Part shown: one piece after another, positions 8,099 through 14,856 of the stretch
Position numbering within the stretch: position 1 is the stretch's first letter
Layout of the letters: each line of letters begins with the position of its first letter
DNA from: Klebsiella variicola
Lineage (GTDB): Bacteria > Pseudomonadota > Gammaproteobacteria > Enterobacterales > Enterobacteriaceae
Reading direction: 5' to 3'
Assembly: GCF_000828055.2 (NCBI RefSeq)
Contig: NZ_CP010523.2
Span: 744,001 to 808,000, forward strand
Length of the DNA stretch: 64,000 nt
Made by a program: the position numbers and the translations under genes
The notes under the pieces: generated by a model
What the model saw: the letters and a program-made list of their open reading frames with translations, nothing else
Told to the model about the DNA's origin: nothing
Database searches by the model: none

Positions 8099-8234
8099 GA
8101 ACATTCAGTTACTTACCAATTTGATTTTTATCATAAATTCTTCTGCTACTTATTGTCAAGACCCAGAGGTTGACCCTCATTTCTACTTGTAAATCATAAT
8201 GATGGATTAGTCATCAAGAAAGGAATTCAATTCG

Positions 8235-8352
8235 AACCTTTGGTACGATTCCCTTTTTAAGATCGTAAAGACTTTTACCTCGCCTGCCTCCTGATCTAAT
8301 TGTGAAATAACCCAATGTTTAAAAAGGGTTTTGGGTGTACTATCCAAAGGTT
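8235..8352 (+). promoter_or_regulatory. Nested inverted repeats in the leader of the SMC operon
   Basis: Three inverted repeats sit one inside another. AACCTTTGG (8235) pairs with CCAAAGGTT (8344), CCCTTTTTAA (8251) with TTAAAAAGGG (8319), and GTAAA with TTTAC (8265-8278). All matches are perfect. The outer arm ends 22 bases before the jetC ATG. The arrangement could be operator DNA or, if transcribed, a long leader RNA fold. I see no strong unique sigma-70 promoter, and the 8099-8374 interval contains no gene. Confidence 0.5.
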
Positions 8353-8374
8353 ATTTTATGTTCAGGGAGGTATC

Positions 8375-11300
8375 ATGCCACAACTGCTTCGTATCATTCT
8401 TATACACACTCACCTGCCTGGCGTTGTTGAAATTCAACTGGATCAGCATACCAATATTTGTGGAACTAATGCTTCCGGGAAAACAACTCTGCAACGCCTC
8501 GTCCCGGTTTTCTACGGTGAACAGCCCAATAAAGTGGTGCCAAGAACGCGGAAGAAGTTCGACGAGTTTTATCTCCCTTGCAGCAATAGCTATATTATTT
8601 ATGAATACCAGCGAGATACTGGCGACAATTGCCTGGTTGTTTTGACGGGTAAAGGTGAGGGGGGCGTAGAATATCGTTTTGTTAGCGCGCCTTATCATGC
8701 GGACTTTTTCCTTCGCTATACCGAAGATGGTGCGAAAGGGCTGAGTTATAACGAATGGTCTGCTCAGATGCGCAGCCGGGATGACGTCTCAGTTTCAGCC
8801 AAAATAGGTTCAACGACGGAGTACCGCAGCATCATTCAGAATGATGTAGCGTCATTACGCGGTAATTCGACGGAGACGATGCGGTTACGTCGTTTGGCGG
8901 CATCGTTTAGTCTGGTGAGTGGTAACTATAAGCTCAGACATATTGAGAAATTAGTGAGCGCCGTTCATGCCGGTGAAGGCAAAATGGAAACGCTCAAAAC
9001 CATGCTGGCGGCGATTTTTGCCGATGATGGTGTTACGCTCCCGCAAACAAAAGTAAAAAGCAGCGTTGCGCGGGAATGGATCCAAAAAATGCGCCAGTCT
9101 CTGCGTTACGATAAATTGCAGCAGGAGTTTGAGCTCTTACAGCGCCTGGGCCTGAAACTGGATGATACCGAGGCGCAGTTAGCCGCGCTTCACCCTCTGT
9201 TAAGAAATGATGAACAAACTCAGAAGCAGAAAAGGGCGGATGCAGAACAGCAACTTATTCAGCGGCGAGGAGAGCTTGTCCAATTAGAGGATTATTTTAA
9301 TCAACAGAGTCGTGAACTGAACGATCAATTAAGTAAAACACAAAGCGAATTAAAAACGGTTCAGTCATGGCTGGATTATGTCCAGGAAGAAAACGATCGT
9401 TATGAACGTAAAGATATCCGCCTTTTGCAGACGCACATGGACGAATTACCTCAGTGGCGAGAGGCGCTTTTAGCGCAAAGTGAGCAATATCAGCTTATGC
9501 AGGATCAAGTGGGGGAGCTTTCCAGAAAATTTGAACAGCACAAAGCAAAACTTCAGGAAGCCTTTTACCACCAAAATCAGTTGAACCAGCAAAAAATTCA
9601 GGATTGCCAGCGGGAAAAAGAGGGCATCAGGGATAAATTTGATAGCCAGAAAGAGATATTTCGGCAGCACTTCGAAGAGCGAAAACAACAGCAGGAAAAC
9701 CACTATGGTGAACAACTGGAGATTATTTCTCGCGATCGGACGACTATTAGCATTGAGCTTAAACATTCCCCGTTAACCGCTGAAGAGCATGAAGAACGCC
9801 AGATTGCAGAGTTGCGTATTGAGCAGGCTCAGGAGTGTTCATTGCAACTGGGCGAGCGACGACAAAATGCGCAGAAAAAGCTGTCCGAGGCCCGCAAACA
9901 GCAAGATAGCGCAGAAAAGCAACTGCACGATGCCCGCGCCAACCTGCATCAGGCTGAGGAACAATTGCAGCAACTGCATCGCCAGTTGGATCCTGAACAG
10001 GGAACATTACGCTACTTCTTGCGTTCACGCTACGAGGGTTGGGAGCAGAATTTAGGCAGGGTTCTGAATGAAAACCTGCTGGAACGTAAAGACTTGCAGC
10101 CTGATCTAAGGGAGCTGTCGGAATCGCTGTACGGCCTGCAACTGGAATTAAGTGTGCTGGATATGCCGGATTTTGCGCAGGATGAAGCTTCAATTCGACA
10201 CAGTCTTGATAAGGCAGAGCAAATCAGGGCGCATGCTGAAGAGGTGAAGAAAACGGCAGAAGCCAGCTTTCAGGAGCAGCATCAGAACGTCAGGTTCCTA
10301 CAATCACAAGCGGACGAGTGTGAAAGACAATATCAACGCCAAAATCAGGAAGTCGGCTATGCCCGTGATGCCCGTACTCGTTTAATCGCAGAGCATGGGG
10401 CGCTGGAGCAAGAACGCCAGCAGGAAAAACGAGCTCGCTTAAGCACATTAGAAAAAGCGCATATTGAATTAACACAGCAGAAAGAACACGATCTCCGCGC
10501 GTTAACGGACGAACATAATGCGCAAACGCTGCAATGGAGTGTCGACCTTCAAAGTGAACAGCAGCAAATTGATGAGAAGGTGGAAGAACTGTCCCGGCAG
10601 ATAAACAAAAAACGCGCCGATATGGAAGAACAGATAAGAATATTCCAGCAGGCTCTGGACGATGATTTAGCGAATAAGGGAATTGATCCCCGCGAAGTTA
10701 AAATATTACGGGAGCGCATTGAAACGTTAAAAAAAGATATTCAGTCGGTTGAAGAACGTCGGGATGAGCTGACCGAATGGCTGCGTTTTATCAAACTTGA
10801 CTGGGAACAGCTGCGCCCTGAGAAACAGAAGCAGGAAGGTGAACTCTCTCAGCAGAAGCGTGAACTGTTGCAATCAGAACGTCAGTTAAAAGCAGAGTAT
10901 CAGAATAAAAAAGACAGGCTTAATGATGAGAGAAAGCACTATGATACGTTGATGCGTCAGGCTGGTGAACTTGTTAGTCAGTTAAAGGTATTGCTGGACC
11001 GATTATTGCCTCTGCCGCTGGCCGAAATTGTTCCGGCTTATATTGATTCCGCCGCTGATATCAATGAGCGGATGTCACGTACCAGTGATATGCTGGAGCA
11101 ACACGCCAGCGTGACCCGTACGCTGGAGAGCAAACTGAATGAGTTTAAGTCACGCTTTAATCAGGATGCAGACCCTACTTTCCTTGAATTATTGGACTCT
11201 GAAATTGGTAAATTACCCGATCCTTCAAGGACCCGGCAGCAGTTGCCAATACTTGAGAAACTTCTACAGCTTCTTAAAGATAAACAGCAGCAATTGCTGG

Positions 11301-12040
11301 AGATGGGAGAAAATATCGGTGGCGATCTGAAAAAATTCTTTGATGTTTTCAGTGATATCAATCGCCGAATTTCGCAACAAAGTCGACGCTTAAGCGATGC
11401 GGTTACCGACGATTTGCAACTGGAAGGCATCAATAAATCAGAGGTTCGCATTTTATCTACTATCGACCAATTACGATTCTGGAAACCATTAAAGCGCTTT
11501 GCTCAAAGCTATAGTGACTGGCGTTCGTCTGGTCAGCAACTCCCTCCCGAAAGCTATTTGAATGCCCTGATGGATGTGGTTGAGCTGCTGCATGCCGATG
11601 AGCGTTTCACTATGGAATCGTTATTAAACCTCGAACTTCATCTTAATGAAGGTGGGGAAGATATTGTTATCAAAAACGATCGCCAGCTACTGGAAGCGTC
11701 AAGCCATGGTATGGCCTATCTGATCTTGTGCAAGTATCTTTTGGCGTTCACGCGTTTATTAAGAGGCAAATCAGACGCCGTTATTCACTGGCCTATTGAT
11801 GAAATCGGCACGCTGGCTTACCACAATGTGGAGAAATTATTTATTGCCTGTAGCCATAATAATATTGTAATTGTGGGCGCTTTTCCGAATGCGGAGTCTG
11901 ATGTGTTAATGCTGTTTAAGCACCGTTATTTGCTTGATGCCGATCAGCTTGAGCCGACTCAGCGCAGGCTGAAAAGGATCCAGCCGAAAGTGAGCCGCCT
12001 TTCTGCCCGACTGGCGCAGATGGAACAGGAGGCAATATAA
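8375..12040 (+). CDS. jetC: SMC-family ATPase of a Wadjet-like system (JetC/MksB/MukB-like)
   Basis: The 1221-residue product has an N-terminal ATPase head with Walker A GTNASGKTT at residues 30-38. Two long coiled-coil arms (roughly 250-1000, dense in Q, E, K, R and L heptads) follow, then a C-terminal head with Walker B and the catalytic acid at D1142-E1143 (HWPIDEIG). Where ABC/SMC proteins carry LSGGQ there is SSHGM at 1109-1113, a divergence common in the MukB/MksB/JetC branch. The ATG at 8375 is chosen for its GGGAGG ribosome-binding site, over a start 20 codons upstream. In Wadjet systems this subunit drives DNA loop extrusion that detects small circular plasmids. It overlaps the next gene by one base. 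Confidence 0.8.
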   Translation: MPQLLRIILIHTHLPGVVEIQLDQHTNICGTNASGKTTLQRLVPVFYGEQPNKVVPRTRKKFDEFYLPCSNSYIIYEYQRDTGDNCLVVLTGKGEGGVEYRFVSAPYHADFFLRYTEDGAKGLSYNEWSAQMRSRDDVSVSAKIGSTTEYRSIIQNDVASLRGNSTETMRLRRLAASFSLVSGNYKLRHIEKLVSAVHAGEGKMETLKTMLAAIFADDGVTLPQTKVKSSVAREWIQKMRQSLRYDKLQQEFELLQRLGLKLDDTEAQLAALHPLLRNDEQTQKQKRADAEQQLIQRRGELVQLEDYFNQQSRELNDQLSKTQSELKTVQSWLDYVQEENDRYERKDIRLLQTHMDELPQWREALLAQSEQYQLMQDQVGELSRKFEQHKAKLQEAFYHQNQLNQQKIQDCQREKEGIRDKFDSQKEIFRQHFEERKQQQENHYGEQLEIISRDRTTISIELKHSPLTAEEHEERQIAELRIEQAQECSLQLGERRQNAQKKLSEARKQQDSAEKQLHDARANLHQAEEQLQQLHRQLDPEQGTLRYFLRSRYEGWEQNLGRVLNENLLERKDLQPDLRELSESLYGLQLELSVLDMPDFAQDEASIRHSLDKAEQIRAHAEEVKKTAEASFQEQHQNVRFLQSQADECERQYQRQNQEVGYARDARTRLIAEHGALEQERQQEKRARLSTLEKAHIELTQQKEHDLRALTDEHNAQTLQWSVDLQSEQQQIDEKVEELSRQINKKRADMEEQIRIFQQALDDDLANKGIDPREVKILRERIETLKKDIQSVEERRDELTEWLRFIKLDWEQLRPEKQKQEGELSQQKRELLQSERQLKAEYQNKKDRLNDERKHYDTLMRQAGELVSQLKVLLDRLLPLPLAEIVPAYIDSAADINERMSRTSDMLEQHASVTRTLESKLNEFKSRFNQDADPTFLELLDSEIGKLPDPSRTRQQLPILEKLLQLLKDKQQQLLEMGENIGGDLKKFFDVFSDINRRISQQSRRLSDAVTDDLQLEGINKSEVRILSTIDQLRFWKPLKRFAQSYSDWRSSGQQLPPESYLNALMDVVELLHADERFTMESLLNLELHLNEGGEDIVIKNDRQLLEASSHGMAYLILCKYLLAFTRLLRGKSDAVIHWPIDEIGTLAYHNVEKLFIACSHNNIVIVGAFPNAESDVLMLFKHRYLLDADQLEPTQRRLKRIQPKVSRLSARLAQMEQEAI

Positions 12041-12663
12041 TGCTGGAATATGGACTTTTAATCAAAAGGCTACTGACCGGGGAATTTATTTGCCGTATCA
12101 ACGACCCAGATGCTTATCGTCATTTACAGGATGAGAGTGCCCGGCAAGCGATGGACAACTATTTGCGCCCTCTTAACTACAGAATTGTCAGTAATGAAAC
12201 GCAAACTGTCTATTATGCGGGCTTTTGTGAGATGAATCACGATACCCGCAGCCAACTGATGAATCAGTTTAAGGACATTATCTCTTCTCTGCTGCCTCTG
12301 CTTGAGTGGTTACAACTCATACAGGAGACGCAAGGGCGGGAGAGTACGCTGACAGCCGGCGACTATATCAGGTTGTCGGAAATCATGACGCGTGTAGAGG
12401 ATAATCAGAGTCTGCAACAGCGTCTGAATCAGCTTTCCAGCGATCGTTTTTTCAATTGTCGAAGTGATTCCATTGATCTCCAGCTCAAACAAATTTTTCG
12501 GCGTTTGAAAGAGCACGGCTATGTCAGACAACCCAACGCCGAGCAGCAGATATTTATTGCTACGGGGAAAATTGATTATTTGATTGATGTGATCCGCTTT
12601 ATCCGTGATGAAGAGCATTTACCGGTTGAAGACACACCGCCTGTTCAGCAGGAGCTTCTGTAA
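12040..12663 (+). CDS. jetB: MukE/MksE/JetB-like kite subunit
   Basis: The 207-residue protein is predicted helical and winged-helix. Its N-terminal part (LLIKRLLTGEFICRIND, then YLRPLNYRIVSNE) resembles the MksE/DUF4194 type that bridges SMC head and kleisin. Its start codon overlaps the upstream stop codon in TAATG, and it overlaps the downstream gene in the same way, so the subunits are translationally coupled. Size, position and neighbours all fit the kite subunit. Assignment relies on context more than on invariant residues. Confidence 0.65.
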   Translation: MLEYGLLIKRLLTGEFICRINDPDAYRHLQDESARQAMDNYLRPLNYRIVSNETQTVYYAGFCEMNHDTRSQLMNQFKDIISSLLPLLEWLQLIQETQGRESTLTAGDYIRLSEIMTRVEDNQSLQQRLNQLSSDRFFNCRSDSIDLQLKQIFRRLKEHGYVRQPNAEQQIFIATGKIDYLIDVIRFIRDEEHLPVEDTPPVQQELL

Positions 12664-13901
12664 TGGCGCAGGAGATTTCTTCGTTATCCGGTCTGTTTAA
12701 AAACGGCGCTGAACGGCTGGCGTTGTTGGGAAAATACCATCACGCCTTAATGAAGGGTTATGTCGATGGGTTTATTGATGAAACGGCTTTTAGCGACCAG
12801 ACATTAAAAAAGCTGATTGCAGCACGTATTGTATGGCGTCCTGATGAGCAACAACCGCTGATGTTACGCCCGCTGGTGAGTGAACTTATCGCCAGCATGG
12901 TTGCTGATGAGAGCCGACGGCAGATTAATGCGGATGTGGCAGAAAAACTGGAGCAGATCCGCAATAAGGTGCAGGCTTGGCGCGATGCTTATTATAAAGG
13001 TGATTACAGTATTGCTGAACGGCAAATGCAGAGGCTGACTGAGCTTGTTCACGATCTCTGCGGGCAATTTGAAGAGGCGATCGACAGCCTCTGGCACCGT
13101 CTGAATAATGATTTCGGTTTCGTCAGCAGCCTGAATGAAAAAATTAACGAGAATGCGCGGGCGCAAAACCAGGTTCGTCGGTTGCTTGATGGGCTGGATT
13201 TGATCGTTTTCCATGAATTGATAGAGTTTGCTGAAAATAATAGCTCACTACGTAAATTATTAGTGAGTCAGTTACAATTGCGTGTCAGTCTTCACCATAG
13301 TTCACTACTGGCCGTTCAGCAGCGTCTGGTGGATCTGATGGCTAAATTTCGCCAACAGCAGTCGCGCACATTATTAGTGACAAATATGGCTGCTTTTTTG
13401 CGTCAGCATCCACAGTATCAACCCGCCAGCTACCCGGAACGCCGGGAAGTGCCGGATGTATTCAATATTGCGACTTCACTTTCACTGCAAGCCTCCATTT
13501 CGCTCGACAGACCCGTGGATCGACAGGTGATGGCGGAGATGTTGCTCGTTTTGCCTCGGGCATCGGTTATGCCTCCGCCTGTGCCAAAAAGTGCGGGCTC
13601 AGTCATACCTCCCATTGATGAGGAGGTCGCTGCTCGTCAGGTTGCGCTTAAAATGGACGTTGAGGATTTTTATGTTTTCGCTGCCGGACAATCCGGGCCG
13701 GTGAGTGCGCTGCATTATCTGACGGAGAATCATCTGAACTGGGACAGCGAGATATGGCTTTATCAGGTCATTACGGAATTTCAATCATTGCCGTTAGCGG
13801 ATAAACCGCGTTTCTGGCAGCGTTGTGATGAGCGTCAGGCCAGCCCGGTAAACGATCTGCGTATTATATTGGATGTGAGTATTGGCGTGAGGGTAAAATG
13901 A
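12663..13901 (+). CDS. jetA: MukF/MksF/JetA-like kleisin subunit
   Basis: The 412-residue protein begins with a helical, winged-helix-like region (about 1-110, containing LKKLIAARIVWRPDEQ). A long central helical stretch follows (about 110-270), then a proline-rich linker near 300-320 (MPPPVPKSAGSVIPPI) and a second small C-terminal domain. That is the head-linker-head plan of a kleisin bridging two SMC ATPase heads. It lies third in the operon and overlaps the Toprim gene by four bases (ATGA). Known Wadjet kleisins are usually encoded first, so this gene order is unusual. Confidence 0.62.
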   Translation: MAQEISSLSGLFKNGAERLALLGKYHHALMKGYVDGFIDETAFSDQTLKKLIAARIVWRPDEQQPLMLRPLVSELIASMVADESRRQINADVAEKLEQIRNKVQAWRDAYYKGDYSIAERQMQRLTELVHDLCGQFEEAIDSLWHRLNNDFGFVSSLNEKINENARAQNQVRRLLDGLDLIVFHELIEFAENNSSLRKLLVSQLQLRVSLHHSSLLAVQQRLVDLMAKFRQQQSRTLLVTNMAAFLRQHPQYQPASYPERREVPDVFNIATSLSLQASISLDRPVDRQVMAEMLLVLPRASVMPPPVPKSAGSVIPPIDEEVAARQVALKMDVEDFYVFAAGQSGPVSALHYLTENHLNWDSEIWLYQVITEFQSLPLADKPRFWQRCDERQASPVNDLRIILDVSIGVRVK

Positions 13902-14782
13902 CCGAAGCAGAACCGTTGTCGTATAACGCACTCGTCTGGCTGAAAAAACTTGATCATCGCCTGAAAGCGAAATATAGCGAGAAGAAAAAGACAGACGGTA
14001 AAATCGTGACTCAGGTTTTGCGTTGGTGTACTGCGCTGGATTTGATCCCAGCTAACAGTCTGTTGCTGCCTGAGTTCCTTTTTACAGTGGCATTGCTGAA
14101 TAAGATTTCAGATACTCAACAACGTCTTAAACAGGCGAACTTTCGTGACGATCTTAGTTTAAAGAGCCGCATTGAGAGTGCACAGTTAAGCGATCAGGAG
14201 ATTAAAACGGCGGGAGTTCGACCACAGCAGCATCGGGTACTGCTCCATCTTAATCAGCCCTTAGTCAATGAGTTGGGGGTGACTATTGAGGTTGTCGATA
14301 CGGATTGGCGTAATATTACGCTGACACAGTTTGATGTTCTTATCGTGGTGGAGAATCAGGATTGCTTCTACCATCTGGCGCTTTTTGATTATTCCCGGTG
14401 CGATTTCCGTTCGCCTCTGATTATTTACCGTGGCGATCGGGCATATAGCAAGGGGGCTGTTGCGTTGAAGCGTTGCTGGTTGAAAACAGGGAAAACTGCG
14501 ATCTATTTTGGCGATTTTGATCCGAAGGGAGTCAGTATCGCGATGAATGAAGGTTATCATTTTATGTTATTACCTTCGCCAGACGCGGTGATAAAAAAAT
14601 CCTCTCCAGTGATGTTTCCTGATGCACAGTTAAAATTCTTACCTCAATTATTAAGAGGTGAGATACATTACCATTTTCGTGACTATCTGTTGGTTTTGGA
14701 AAAACATCAGGCACTGAGGCAGCAAAAAATGCAGGGAGATATTCTACGGGTGGTTTCGCTGTTAATGAGGGATTTTCTATAA
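13898..14782 (+). CDS. jetD: Toprim-domain nuclease subunit (JetD/MksG-like)
   Basis: The 294-residue protein has an N-terminal helical, winged-helix-like region and a C-terminal Toprim domain. The Toprim acids are visible as E152 in VVENQDCF and D206-x-D208 in YFGDFDPKG, the metal-binding set used by topoisomerase VI and JetD/MksG nucleases. In Wadjet systems this subunit cuts the plasmid that the SMC complex has reeled in. It is shorter than commonly described JetD proteins (about 380-400 residues), the missing part being N-terminal. It starts inside the upstream stop codon (ATGA). It could equally be described as part of an MksBEFG system. Confidence 0.72.
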   Translation: MTEAEPLSYNALVWLKKLDHRLKAKYSEKKKTDGKIVTQVLRWCTALDLIPANSLLLPEFLFTVALLNKISDTQQRLKQANFRDDLSLKSRIESAQLSDQEIKTAGVRPQQHRVLLHLNQPLVNELGVTIEVVDTDWRNITLTQFDVLIVVENQDCFYHLALFDYSRCDFRSPLIIYRGDRAYSKGAVALKRCWLKTGKTAIYFGDFDPKGVSIAMNEGYHFMLLPSPDAVIKKSSPVMFPDAQLKFLPQLLRGEIHYHFRDYLLVLEKHQALRQQKMQGDILRVVSLLMRDFL

Positions 14783-14816
14783 TGAACCGTACATTTATTT
14801 TTTCATAAAAAATTAA

Positions 14817-14844
14817 TAGATTATGGTAGGTTATCGTAGATTAT
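14817..14844 (+). repeat. Three 10-bp-spaced TAGATTAT repeats before the helicase gene
   Basis: TAGATTAT (14817), TAGGTTAT (14827) and TAGATTAT (14837) recur at exactly one-helical-turn spacing directly before the AAGGGGAA ribosome-binding site. They could be a tandem operator. A similar TAGATTATGTAGGTCAT spans the stop codon of the same gene at 17845. Confidence 0.45.
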
Positions 14845-14856
14845 AAGGGGAATAGA

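Noticed and set aside
8375..14782. Chromosomal mukFEB condensin locus
   Set aside because: mukFEB in enterobacteria lies elsewhere, has the order F-E-B and a longer MukB (about 1480 residues), and carries no Toprim gene.
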